A model generated the notes under the pieces. It was not told the origin of the DNA. It was given only the letters and a program-made list of their open reading frames with translations, and made no database searches. From the NCBI GenBank assembly GCA_964017235.1, contig OZ024931.1, positions 101,636,221 to 101,700,220 on the forward strand: a DNA stretch of 64,000 bases, given 5' to 3'. The position numbers were made by a program, and so were the translations under genes. Shown piece after piece: positions 32,862 through 42,989 of this stretch (positions are counted from its first letter, which is position 1; each line of letters begins with the position of its first letter). This stretch comes from Sabellastarte sp. h YS-2021. Its lineage: Eukaryota; Annelida; Polychaeta; Sabellida; Sabellidae.

Positions 32862-32929
32862 TCACTATGTTACAGCAGACCCATAAGTATGTGACTTATA
32901 AAAATTTAATTTACTTATTAAATTTGCAA

Positions 32930-33290
32930 ATTTCTCGAATTTCGGCTGTCAACTTGAATTTTGGCGAAAATAAAAAATATCGTCTATCTCCAAAACCATC
33001 AGAGATAGAGCGATTTTGAGCAAATTTTTTATCCTTTGGGTACTAGAGACCTTAGATATAGTGCCTCTGAAAAATGTTGAAAATGTTGTCAATCTTGAAA
33101 ACTGTTAGAGATAGAGCAATTTCAAGGAAATTTCAGAGCTTTTGGGTACTATAAACCCTGGATATAATGCCATTGAAAAAACTTTAAAATTCTGGCAGCC
33201 ATTTTGAATTTCGCCGGAAATTGAAAATGTTGATTATCCCAAAAACTGTTAGAGATACAGTGATTTTGAGCAAATATTGAACATTGCAAA
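32930..33290. repeat. S6 satellite, right of element D
   Basis: Three degenerate units with AGAGATAGAG, TTTTGAGCAAATTT, TTTGGGTACTA and GAAAAATGTTGAAA. Confidence 0.75.
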
Positions 33291-33460
33291 AAGACATGAA
33301 GCTGAAATAATTTACATGTAATAATTATCTAATCATCGTTGATATGTTTTACAATCCTTTAAGAATACTGTTGCAAAACATTCATGGGGTGGATATTACA
33401 CATGATAATGTGTGTTCTTCTATGCTATCCAGTTTCTGTTCATATGTTGCAGCTGATTTA
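33287..33460. repeat. Dispersed repeat shared with 62396-62592
   Basis: The segment from GACATGAAGCTGAAATAATT to CATATGTTGCAGCT has a close copy at 62402-62592 (CACATGATAATGTGTGTTC in both). Following it here, 33461-33620 is a short repeat of TTTTGCCACA or TTTCGCCACA. No gene. Confidence 0.65.
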
Positions 33461-34003
33461 CTATGATTTCGCCACACTTGATTTCGCCACAGTTTTTTCA
33501 AAGTCATTAATTTCGCCACAGGGGGACATTGATCTTGCCAAACTTTTTTTTGTCACACTTTGTTGCCTTTTTTGCCACACTTTTGTTGCCTTTTTTGCCA
33601 CAGTTTCTTGCTCATGTTATTAATGGCCATTCTTAATTTTTAATTCATAAATTTTATATTGATTATTAATAATTAGTAACAGCTTCAAATTTAATGGTAG
33701 CAAAAATTAAACTTTCATTTCACATAAATTTTATCTTGATTTTTGCCACATTTGGAACCTGTATACTTTGAAAACTGACTGAAGTTGTTCCCAAGATTTT
33801 CCCGAATGTTGTTACCCATTTAGTTGAACCTGCGGGCTGGGGTTCTTGTCGGTATCTGGTTTATCTGAAAATTTATTTCAGTACCAATTGATTTGCAAAG
33901 AGTTAGATATTGTTAGAGTTGGATATTGAAAGTGAAATTGCATTTTACTCCCAAAACTACCTGTACTTTAGTGTGTATAGAGAGTGTGTTGCTGTATCTT
34001 CAG

Positions 34004-34112
34004 TGGGACCACAGTGAGCAGACCAGTCTTACAGGACTCTGGATCAGAGGAGCCAGTTGATGAGCGCCTGAAGAACATCGACTCCAAGATGGTGGAGCTC
34101 ATCATGTCAGAG
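34004..34112 (+). CDS. FIGNL1: Fidgetin-like 1 (FIGNL1) exon, upstream of AAA domain
   Basis: A 109-bp exon bounded by TATCTTCAG/T and GAG/GTTAGT. It reads DSGSEEPVDERLKNIDSKM then VELIMSE. The VDERLKN..KMVELIM block directly precedes the AAA ATPase module in FIGNL1, a hexameric ATPase acting in homologous recombination and meiosis through RAD51 and microtubule-related functions. The first base completes a codon from an earlier exon, and the exon ends in phase 0, which fits the next exon (39133) exactly. Fidgetin itself differs in this block, so FIGNL1 is preferred. Other exons were not found in the window. Coding sequence is conserved, with no stop, which argues for a live gene. Confidence 0.82.
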
Positions 34113-34348
34113 GTTAGTGCTGGGGGATTTCTCTACCTTCTATTTCAATGTATAGTTTCTGCATACAGGTCTGACTTACACAGAGAAAGCTATGTTTTAG
34201 TTAAAACTTATTGTGTTTGTGTTCACACTAATACTAAAACACTACAAATATACTTGGTTTTGTGTTTCAGTTTTAACAAGTTACAAAGACAACTATTCAG
34301 TTTGACACAAGACATTGTAAATGATGATGGCATCTGTAGAAAGTAAAC
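34113..34348 (+). other. Start of FIGNL1 intron
   Basis: Begins with donor GTTAGT. Unique AT-rich sequence, no repeat or gene seen before the S3 element at 34349. Confidence 0.6.
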
Positions 34349-36147
34349 TTTTTACCCCACAGCCGATAAGGGCTGTCGGGTTATTGTTTTCACCCCTGAT
34401 GTCCGGATGGGCGGGTGGGTGGCCGAGTGGGCGGGTGGCCCAGTCGGGCAGTGGGAAAAAGTTTGTTTGGGCTCTATCTCAGAAACCGTAGGAAGTTCAT
34501 ACATGGTAGGGACATTGCTTGGGGGTTGTAGGTGTGTAACATCATGGTGTGACCTTGATTTGACCTTTGACTTTGCCATAGTGACCTTGACCTATAAAAT
34601 CTTTTCTGGGCTATATCTCGGAAACCGTAAGGTGTAGGAAGTTGATACTTGGTAGGGACATTGGTTAGGTGGTGTAAGTGTGCAACGTCATGGTTTTACT
34701 TTGATTTGACCTTTGATGTTGCCATAGAGATCTTGAGTTTGAAAATTTTGTTGAGTTTGAAAATTTTGTCCCTGATTTATCTCGATAACTGTGTAGGAAG
34801 TTGATACTTAGTAAGGACATTGGTTAGGAGGTGTAGGTGTGCAACGTCATGGTTTTACTTTGATTTGACCTTTGACGTTGCCATAGCGATCTTGAGTTTG
34901 AAAATTTTGTTGAGTTTAAAAATGTTTCATCTCGATAACTGTGTAGGAAGTTGATACTTAGTAGGGACATTGGTTGGGGATTGTAGGTGTGCAGTATCAT
35001 TGTGTGACCTTGATTTGACTGTTGACCTTGCCGTAGTGACCTTGACCTATAAAATCTTGTCCAAGCTATATCTCGATAACCGTAAGGTGTAGGAAGCTGA
35101 TACTTGGTAGGGACATTGGTTGGGGGTGTAGGAATGCAACGTCATGGTGTGACCTTGATTTGACCTTGCCATAGTGACCTTGACCTATAAAATCTTGTCC
35201 AAGCTATATCTCGGAAACTCGTAAGGTCAAGGAAGTTGATACTTGGTAGGGACATTGGTTGGGGGTTTTAGGTGTGTGTAACATCATGGTGTGACCTTGA
35301 TTTGATCTTTGAACTTGGCTTAGTGACCTTGACCTATAAAATCTTGTCCAAGCTATATCTCTGAAACTGTAAGATGTAGGAAGATGATTCTTGGTAGAGA
35401 CATTGGTTAGGGGTAAAAGGTGTACAACGTCATGGTGTGACCTTGATTTGGCCTTTGATCTTGCTGTAGTGACCTTGACCTTTAAAATTTTGTCTGGCCA
35501 ATATCTCTGAAACTGTAAAGTGTAGGAATTTGATACTTGGTAGGGACATGGCTTTGGGGTTGTAGGTGTGCAACATCAAGGTTGGATCTTGATTTGACCT
35601 TTGACCTAGTCATAGTGACTATGAATTTTAAAATCCTGTCCAGGCTATTTCTTGGATTCTGTAATGTGTAGAAGGTTGACACTTGGTAGGGACATTGGCT
35701 TGCGGGTGTAGGTCTGCATCATGGTATGACCTTTAACTTTGGCTCTGCCAAAGTGTGTTCACCTGCCATATTTGAGACGTGTTTCTCTTAGGACAAAGAT
35801 ATATGGATTGCTGCAACTGATTATACTTTTATATACTTGTGCTATTTCCATTGACAGCTATTCTCCAAATATATACAGCTTAATAAATTTTACAGCTTCA
35901 GAATTTTTTGTTTACTAATTAATGCTGTCATCTTGTTTTTGAATTGTCTTGTTATAATAGTTTATCTTCACATACTTTTTCTTTCCCTTAGACATTGTTT
36001 TCTCTATTTAAACATTATTTGGAGCTTTACATAACTGACACTGCTCTGAAGGTATCCTGATCTTTGTACTATTTCAGTACATTATATCTCATGGTGTTGA
36101 CAACTATTTCCCCGGGCTGTGGGGTGTTGGCATCTCTGATGCTATTT
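34349..36147. mobile_element. S3 block iii in the FIGNL1 intron
   Basis: Hairpin head ACCCCACAGCCGATAAGGGC at 34354 (two mismatches in the stem), about nine degenerate ~140-bp units to 35760, a unique stretch, and an end GGGCTGTGGGGTGTTGGCATC near 36114. The tail GGGCTGTGGGGT is the exact inverse of ACCCCACAGCCC. The end is followed by GCATCTCTGATGC, a small stem. About 1.8 kb, no coding capacity. Confidence 0.6.
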
Positions 36148-39107
36148 AAGCGTCCCGCAAGGGACGCTTCTTTGTGTATGGGAGACCTTCAGGTTCCGCC
36201 GGTTCCGCCGGCTCCACATTTTGTTTTCCTTATAACTCTGTGACCGTTAGGCGGATTCTTTTCAAATTTGGCAGGTTTATGCAGTAGCCTTGGGGAATTT
36301 TTTTGAATATGCTGCAGTGACATTTCAACCAATCAGAGAGGTCACATGACCAAAAATGTCTTTTTTCGATGGAGAAGCTTGTCCGGATGATAACTTGAAA
36401 GGGATTTTATCAATTCACCTGAAACTTGGCAAATACATTCATTCTATTAAAATCTGGAAATCATTAGATTTTGGCATTAGATTGGTTAAGAAATGGCCGA
36501 GTAATTAATGATTAATTAATCATTATGAATTTTCCAAATAAGGAAAACACAAAAATGCTTATATCTCGAAAACCGTGCTAGATAGAGCGATTTCGACAAA
36601 ATTTTTGACCCACAGGGTATCTCTGCAGGGTAGCTATCCAAAAAAAATGCTTATATCTCGAAAACCGTGCTAGATAGAGCATTTTCGACGAAATTTTTGA
36701 CCAGTAGGGTATCTCTGCAGAGTAGCCATGCCAATTTTCAAAAAAAATTTGACTCACCAAAAATGGCGGCCATTTTGAATTTTCGAATTTTACGCAAAAA
36801 TTGCAAAACACAAAAATGCTAATATCTCGAAAATTGTGCTAGATGGCGAATTATCTCTTAAAAGTATTGCAGATAGCCAATTTTTATCAAATAATTCATT
36901 CACCTACTTTTGGAAGAGCTTTCACATGGTGAAGTTTCAAACCCATAGCTAATTACTCACCTACTCAAAATGAGTAAATGCGATTATCTCTAAAAGTATT
37001 ACAGATACCCAATTTTCTCAAATAACTCATTCATCTACTTTTGGGAGAGCTTTCACTTGGTGAAGTTTCAGACCTGTAGCTAATTATTCACCTACTCAAA
37101 ATGAGTAAATGCTAATTATCTGTAAAAGTATTGCGGATACCCAATTTTTATCAAATAACTGATTCATCTACTTTTGGGAGAGCTTTCACATGGTGAAGTT
37201 TCAGACCCGTTGGTAATTACTCACCTACTCAAAAGAGTAAATGCTAATTATCTCTAAAAGTATTGCAGAGAGCCAATTTTTCTCAAATAACTCATTCATC
37301 TACTTTTGGGAGAGCTTTCACTTGGTGAAGTTTCAGACCCGTAGCTAATTATTCACCTACTCAAAATGAGTAAATGCTAATTACCTCTAAAAGTATTGCA
37401 GATACCCAATTTTTATCAAATAACTTATTCATCTACTTTTGGGAGAGCTTTCACATGGTGAAGTTCCAGACCCGTAGGTAATTACTCACCTACTCAAAAT
37501 GAGTAAATGCGAATTATCTCTAGAAGTATTGCACATAGCCAATTTCTCTCAAATAACTCATTCATCTACTTTTGGGAGAGCTTTCACATGGTGAAGTTTC
37601 AGACCAATAGCTAATTACTCACCTACTCAAAATGAGTAAATGTGAATTTTCTCTAAAAGTATTGCAGATAGCCAATTTTTCTCAAATAACTTATTCATCT
37701 ACTTTTGGGAGAGCTTTCACATGGTGAAGTTCCAGACCCGTAGGTAATTATTCACCTACTCAAAATGAGTAAATGCTAATTATCTCTAGAAGTATTGCAG
37801 ATAGCCAATTTCTCTCAAATAACTCATTCATCTACTTTTGGGAGAGCTTTCACATAGTGAAGTTTCAGACCCATAGCTAATTACTCACCTACTCAAAATG
37901 AGTAAATGCGAATTACCTCTCAAAGTATAGCAGATAGCCAATTTTTCTCAAATAACTCATTCACCTACTTTTGGGAGAGCTTTCACTCGGTGAAGTTTCA
38001 GACCCGTAGCTAATTATTCACCTACTCAAAATGAATAAATGCTAATTATCTCTAAAACTATTGCGGATACCCAATTTTTATCAAATAACTCATTCATCTA
38101 CTTTTGGAAGAGCTTTCACATGGTGAAGTTTCAGACCCGTAGATAATTACTCACCTACTCAAAATGAGTAAATGCTAATTATCTCTTAAAAGTATTGCAC
38201 ATAGCCAATTTTTCTCAAATAGCTCATTCACCTACTTTTGGAAGAGCTTTCACATGGTGAAGTTTCAGACCCGTAGCTAATTACTCACCTACTCAAAATG
38301 AGTAAATGCTAATTATCTCTAAAAGTATTGCAGATAACCAATTTTTCTCAAATAACTCATTCACCTACTTTTGGGAGAGCTTTCACTCGGTGAAGTTTCA
38401 GACCTGTAGCTAATTACTCACCTACTCAAAATGAGTAAATGCTAATTATCTGTAAAAGTATTGCGGATACCCAATTTTTATCAAATAACTCATTCATCTA
38501 CTTTTGGGAGTAAATGCGAATTATCTCTTAAAAGTATTGCAGATAGCCAATTTTTCTCAAATAACTCATTCACCTACGTTTGGAAAAGCTTTCACACACG
38601 AAAATGAAAAATTTTGAATATCTCGGAAAAGCTATTTCTTCTCCTTTAATGCTCGGCGGGAGATACACACCGTGGCAGTGGTCTTGTTTTCAAAAATTTT
38701 TGTCTCACCAAAAATGGTGGCGATTTTGAATTTTCGAAGTTTTTGCAAAACACAAAAATGCTTATATCTCGAAAACTGTGCTAGATGGAGCGAATTCAAC
38801 AAATTTTTTGACCTGCTGGATATCTCTGCAGAGTACCCATGCCAATTTTCAAAATATTTTTGTCTCGCCAAATATAGCAGCCATTTTGAATTTTTTTGCA
38901 AAAATTGCAAAACACAAAAATGCTTATATCTTGAAAACCGTGCTAGATAGAGCAGACTACGCTGACTTTGGTTGCCACAACAGTATAAGGCTAGAAACGG
39001 AACATTTTCTTAATACTTTAGCACTCACCTTTATATCCTTTTCGGGACCCTTTGTTTTTGCTATGCAAAAACATTGTCTTTTTTTTTTTTGCGAGCAATC
39101 CTCTAGT
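36148..39107. mobile_element. Hairpin-headed non-coding element carrying S4 satellite
   Basis: It starts with AAGCGTCCC-GCAA-GGGACGCTT, a perfect 9-bp stem with a four-base loop (36148-36169). It contains degenerate S5-like sequence (36540-36840), an S4 array (36840-38600) and S5-like sequence again. It ends near 39042-39107 with GGGACCCTTTG, hairpin GTTTTTG-CTAT-GCAAAAAC and CTCTAG. The tail GGGAC(G)CTT matches one arm of the head. It lies wholly inside the FIGNL1 intron. Element limits are inferred from these ends. Confidence 0.5.
36840..38600. repeat. S4 satellite, about 13 units of 131 bp
   Basis: Units marked by TCTCTAAAAGTATTGCAGAT, CACCTACTTTTGGGAGAGC, CACATGGTGAAGTTTCAGAC and CTACTCAAAATGAGTAAATG at 131-133-bp spacing (36971, 37102, 37234). 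Clearly related to S1 (CACCTACTTTTGGGTGATC, CACATAGTGAAGTTGCAGAA). No coding sequence. Confidence 0.92.
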
Positions 39108-39132
39108 TTAGATTAATATGTTTTTTGTTTAG

Positions 39133-39233
39133 ATAATGGACCAGTCCCAGACAGTGACATGGGACGACATTGCGGGCTTGCAGTTTGCGAAGAAAACAAT
39201 ACAGGAGATTGTTGTGTGGCCAATGCTCAGACC
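39133..39233 (+). CDS. FIGNL1: Fidgetin-like 1 (FIGNL1) exon, start of AAA domain
   Basis: A 101-bp exon bounded by TTTGTTTAG/ATA and AGACC/GTTTGT. It reads [18 protein letters not shown] then [16 protein letters not shown]. This continues the 34004-34112 exon in phase: SE joins IMD as in FIGNL1. WDDIAGL is the conserved entry to the AAA module, and [10 protein letters not shown] is the following helix. The Walker A segment that should come next is not in the window, so the following intron runs at least 24.7 kb and holds elements E, F and G. It ends in phase 2. The in-frame TGA just past the donor confirms that the exon stops here. Confidence 0.83.
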
Positions 39234-39440
39234 GTTTGTATCTCCATTTATACAATGATATCCAGTCATTTCCTTTTACCTACAAGTCATTTAGGTTGTG
39301 AAGCAATCACCAGGTCAATTGCAAATTGCTTGTTGTGGATTACGCATGAGTACGCCGCCGCCGCAGTGTTTAGAAATTTTCTCATTACTCCTCTAGAGGC
39401 CAGGGTATTATAGGTAAACTTCTCAAATTTGATATATTCA
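39234..39440 (+). other. Start of next FIGNL1 intron
   Basis: Donor GTTTGT followed by unique sequence; nothing else recognised. Short simple CCGCCGCCGC at 39353. Confidence 0.5.
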
Positions 39441-39982
39441 TAACCATAAAATCTTGCCTAGGAATATTTTTGGTCTCATTTTGAAAAACAAGATGGCCAC
39501 CATGGGCATTTTTCGACTTTCAGCAAGGAATTTTGATAGGCCTTTAGAACAAAAAGTAGAGATCTCAAATTCGCAGGATATGTTCATCATTACAAAATCT
39601 TGATTAGAAATATTTTTGGTGTAATTTTGAAAAAACAAGATGGCCGCCACGGGCCTCTCTTTTCAGTCATGAAAAGTGCTTAAATCTCCCTTATTATTCA
39701 TCCTAGAGGTTTGCAATGTGAAACCAACCTTTAGGAAATCATGGGCTGCGAATCTTCTGATGTGGTCAGATTTGACCTTGGGCCCCTCCTTCAAGGTCAA
39801 ATGAGGATAGGCAAACTTAAAAGTGCTTATAACTTGCTTTTTATTGGTCCTAGAGGTTTTCAATGTGAAACCAACATATAAGAAATCTTGGGCTGCAAAT
39901 CTTCTGATGTGGTCAGACTTGGCCTTTGGCCCCTCCTTCAAGGTCAATGAGGATAGGCAAACTTAAAAGCAATTATAACTCA
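39441..39982. repeat. S7 repeat, left flank of element E
   Basis: Two repeat types: AAACAAGATGGCCxCCA..GGGC units (39485, 39635), and ~148-bp units with TCCTAGAGGTTTxCAATGTG (39700, 39847) and CTTCTGATGTGGTCAGA. The latter is broken by E. Confidence 0.75.
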
Positions 39983-41431
39983 TTTTATTGCGTTAATACA
40001 TCCTATCCAATGGACAATTGCTAATCCGGTCGGCGCATCCGGTCCCAGTACTGTGCATTCGCTAGGTGGCGCATGGTATTTACTTCCTGTCTAGACAACA
40101 TGACGTCATAGCATCTTTTTCATTTGGCGCGTGTACTGTGCAGACGTGTTTTCAACAATCTCCAGATATTTTAAGGAAAAGTGTGCATTATGACGGATTT
40201 TCAACCTTTTATGTGGATATGTTCAGTGTAGAAGTGTTACCAACTGATCAAGCATGGATATACATTTAGAAATCTGCTGGAAACGCTCCCTAGCTGACTC
40301 AATTTAGTGTTGATGATAGGGCAGTTAAGACGAGAAATATAAAGGCAGCCATTTTTTTCTAGTTTCCTCCCATTCAACCATGGTGTTGTTAGGGGCAGAT
40401 CGACAATATTAAGGAAATAATGGATATACTACTTACAGGTATTTTTATCCGTGTCTTTGGTTGAATGTACCTTCTGTAACTTTCCAGTTCAATCACCATA
40501 GAAACGTCTTTCTAGTACTACAAATAGAAATCACTGACAACTTCAATCTTCGTAGTTTTGAACACTGCAAATAGAAGGAATTCCCCAAGAGGTGCATTCT
40601 TCAGAGCGCACTGGTACCGACTTCTCTGCTGTAAAGCATCAGTCACACCAGACCAGCTCGAGTATTTAGTGTTTTTTCATCAGAAGCAAGAGATGAATTC
40701 TTCAGATTTCTTCAGAGCGCACTGGTCCAGACATCTTGCTGTAAAGCATTAGTCGACCGGCAAGCTCATGTTCAGCCGACCTCACCTAGTATTTACATAA
40801 AAGGAACTTCATCTTTAATCACTCTCAGTCCCTCCCTTGTGGACCTGACTCTTGTGTCGGTAGTAAGGGCAGTGGATGGCCAGGACACTGGTTTGAGTGC
40901 ACAGCCGGCTGAGCAACCGACTTCAGACCGGCATCGACCAGGACTTTCATCTTCAGAGTGCACTGGTCCAGGCTTCTCTGCTTTTAAAGCATCAGCCGAC
41001 CGGCCAGCTCAAAAGAACGCAACCTCTGACGTCATATCCAGTCAGCCAATCGCGTGTCCTTCCGACCAATCACGAAGCAGGTCACGTGTTTTCACCGACC
41101 AGTAAGGTCGGAAGTGCGTTCTTCAGAACTCACGTCTACTGTGACTACAGTCCCTGCTTTGCAGACCCGGCCTGGTTGTCGGTAGTGGGGTTTTGTGGAC
41201 TGTTAAGTTGCCGGTAAAGCATCACACAAGAACGCGAATACTGACGTCATCTCCAGTCAGCCAATCGCGTGTCCTTCCGACCAATCACGAAGCAGGTCAC
41301 GTGTTTTCACCGACCAGGAAGGTCGGAAGTGCGTTCTTCAGTACTCACGTCTACTGTGATTCCAGTCCCTACCTTGCAGACCCGGCTTCGTTGTCGGTAG
41401 TGGGGTTTGTGGATGAGCAGAATACTGCGCA
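39983..41431 (+). mobile_element. DIRS family 1 element E, 5' part (split by F)
   Basis: Left end TTTTATTGCGTTAATAC at 39983. The left ITR (39983-40122) lacks about 57 bp found in the other copies, including the TATA-like motif. Downstream there is no gag reading frame. Instead, CTTCAGAGCGCACTGG motifs and a 215-bp direct repeat (41043 and 41258: CAGCCAATCGCGTGTCCTTC) fill the region. A third, partial copy lies after F (46812), showing that 46760 onward is the continuation of the same element. Confidence 0.82.
40980..41430. repeat. 215-bp direct repeat in E leader
   Basis: Two full units, each with AAGAACGC, CTGACGTCAT, CAGCCAATCGCGTG, CGACCAATCACGAAGCAGG, TCACGTG and GTGCGTTCTTCAG. Contains CCAAT, CRE-like TGACGTCA and E-box CACGTG motifs, suggesting an upstream promoter array; function not shown. 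Confidence 0.75.
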
Positions 41432-41598
41432 TTTTATTACGCTACAATAGCTTACCATGTGGGACTTAATGCTGTTCTCGGGTTGCCACACCCGGGGCCA
41501 ACGTCTTAGAAAAAAAGACAGTTCTTGTTAGCCACCGGATACACTGCTAGTTGTCGTCACGTGATAACCTCTGACCTCTCGCCCTACTTTCTCGTTGG
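41432..41598 (+). repeat. Left ITR of element F
   Basis: Inverse of 46569-46759. Contains CCCGGGGCCAACGTC and TCACGTGA. Confidence 0.92.
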
Positions 41599-41639
41599 CC
41601 ACGCGAATTAGCAATGCTTTATTTTGCAAGGAATATTAT

Positions 41640-42840
41640 TTCATTTTTACAAGGATATACTTATTGTTGGATATGGAAACTACACCAGTTTCTTTATTTT
41701 ATTGCATAGAATCACAATTCGATGCCTTTTCATAGTTCAGGTAAGTATCTTTACTATATTTTACAACTGAAGTCCACTTCCAGATTCACGTAAAGCAATG
41801 GCGACTCGTTTATGGGGTTTCTAATACAGGATATTTATATATGCCTGTCAGTAAAATAAAATAAAACAAAATATTTAAGCCCTATCTGCTTCATTATTGG
41901 ACCCCTTTTAGGGTTTAAAAGTGTATAAATGTAACACAAACGAGTCCTGGCCGAGTAAAATCTCCGGAAACAGCATTTTCTTGTAATGCGCGTCTCGCGT
42001 TGGTAGTTTTTATACAGGAATATATGCCTGTTGAAATCAAATTAAATAGATTTTGCAAGGGTTTACCCCCGTTCTTTTACTCTATTGGTCCATTTTAAGG
42101 GTTAAAATATGATATAAAGCACGATTCTAACTGGGGGAATCCTCGGGGAAACCCCTGTGATGACGTCACGTCTAGACCGCATGTGCTGAGAGACGCGGGT
42201 TTCTTACAGTACGTTTATAAATATAAATAAAATAATATATTTTATCCCTTCTTCCCAGTATTATTGACCATTTATAAGGTTAATACTTAAATAAACAGGA
42301 ATAGAATTCTTCATTAATCGTCTAGACATTACGTGTCTCTTTAGGCTATAAGGTAACCTTGGTTACCCATTATTTTAATTATATTTTAATTCATCCAGTT
42401 TTAAATTATAATTACTTGTTTTTTAGATTCTATGTTATTTAATAAAATTCTGTGTAATTTCTGCTTTCATTATCTCACAACTAGCCCTACCTGCAGTGAG
42501 GCGGGTGGGGCAGGTGACCTTGTGTCACAGTTGATTTACTTACGTAAATCTAGTTGTGTAGTTCCTTCGAAGAAGGAAAGGCAAAGCTTCCTTGGAAGCT
42601 TACCTTAAGGAAAGCTTACATAGAAATTATAATATCCAACTTCTTTCTCCAGGGTGGATCAGATCCCTGCTTAAATTCAGAAGGGGTATGGTGAATTCAG
42701 GTGAGATACTGGATCTTTAGATCTTAAAGTTCCCCATTCACAACTACTTTAGGAGGGACAGGAGTCCCTCATCAAGGCACCTGTAATAACACTTAGGGTT
42801 TAGGCCCTGTTAATCAACCCTTTCCAATTCCCCACATCTA
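41640..42840 (+). other. Segment in place of gag in element F
   Basis: About 1.2 kb with no similarity to G gag and no long frame. It starts near a leader similar to G (CATAGTTCAG) that is immediately followed by GTAAGTATC at 41741, and ends near CTTCTTTCTCCAG/GG at 42652. Both match splice consensus, so it could be an intron-like insertion, or foreign DNA picked up by template switching. Confidence 0.4.
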
Positions 42841-42989
42841 GAGGCTCCTACAGGAACCACCCCAATGGGGGTCATTCCATCCCTAGCAGTATCCATCGTT
42901 TTCCCCAGGTAGGGGGAAATCGAGTAGCCGAGGCTCCAAGGTCTTTTGACCCACTCCAGGGGACGAGGGCATAAAAACCCTTTCCCCCA
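42841..42989 (+). pseudogene. Gag C-terminal relic of element F
   Basis: GAGGCTCCTACAGGAA, CCCCAATGGGGGTCA and CAATGACTCCTCCAGCCTCA align with the last ~140 bp of the G gag (58296-58460), including the gag TGA and the start of the RT overlap. Frameshifted. This is all that remains of gag in F. Confidence 0.7.

Larger units (their letters stand above)
27070..32929 (+). mobile_element. DIRS family 1 element D, decayed
   Basis: Left end TTTTGTTGCG (A to G in the terminal ATTGCG) at 27070; right end AAATTTGCAA at 32929. Flanks join as AAGGTTGA plus ATTTCTCGAATTTC, matching an S6 unit without duplication. Gag, RT/RNase H and YR are each broken by frameshifts, stops and a ~40-bp loss in YR. The right end is rearranged: the ICR is split by a second inverted left terminus (32822-32861), and the right ITR is reduced to its last ~37 bp. 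It is the most divergent family 1 copy here and so probably the oldest. Confidence 0.9.

Noticed and set aside
33984..34346. 120-codon frame as a stand-alone gene
   Set aside because: Only 34004-34112 matches FIGNL1, bounded by good splice sites; the remainder is intron read-through.
36840..38600. Regularly spaced repeats as a CRISPR array
   Set aside because: Contiguous 131-bp satellite monomers with no distinct spacers or cas genes, in animal DNA.
39159..39413. 84-codon frame overlapping the second FIGNL1 exon
   Set aside because: Different frame from the conserved FIGNL1 reading; runs past the donor site into intron.
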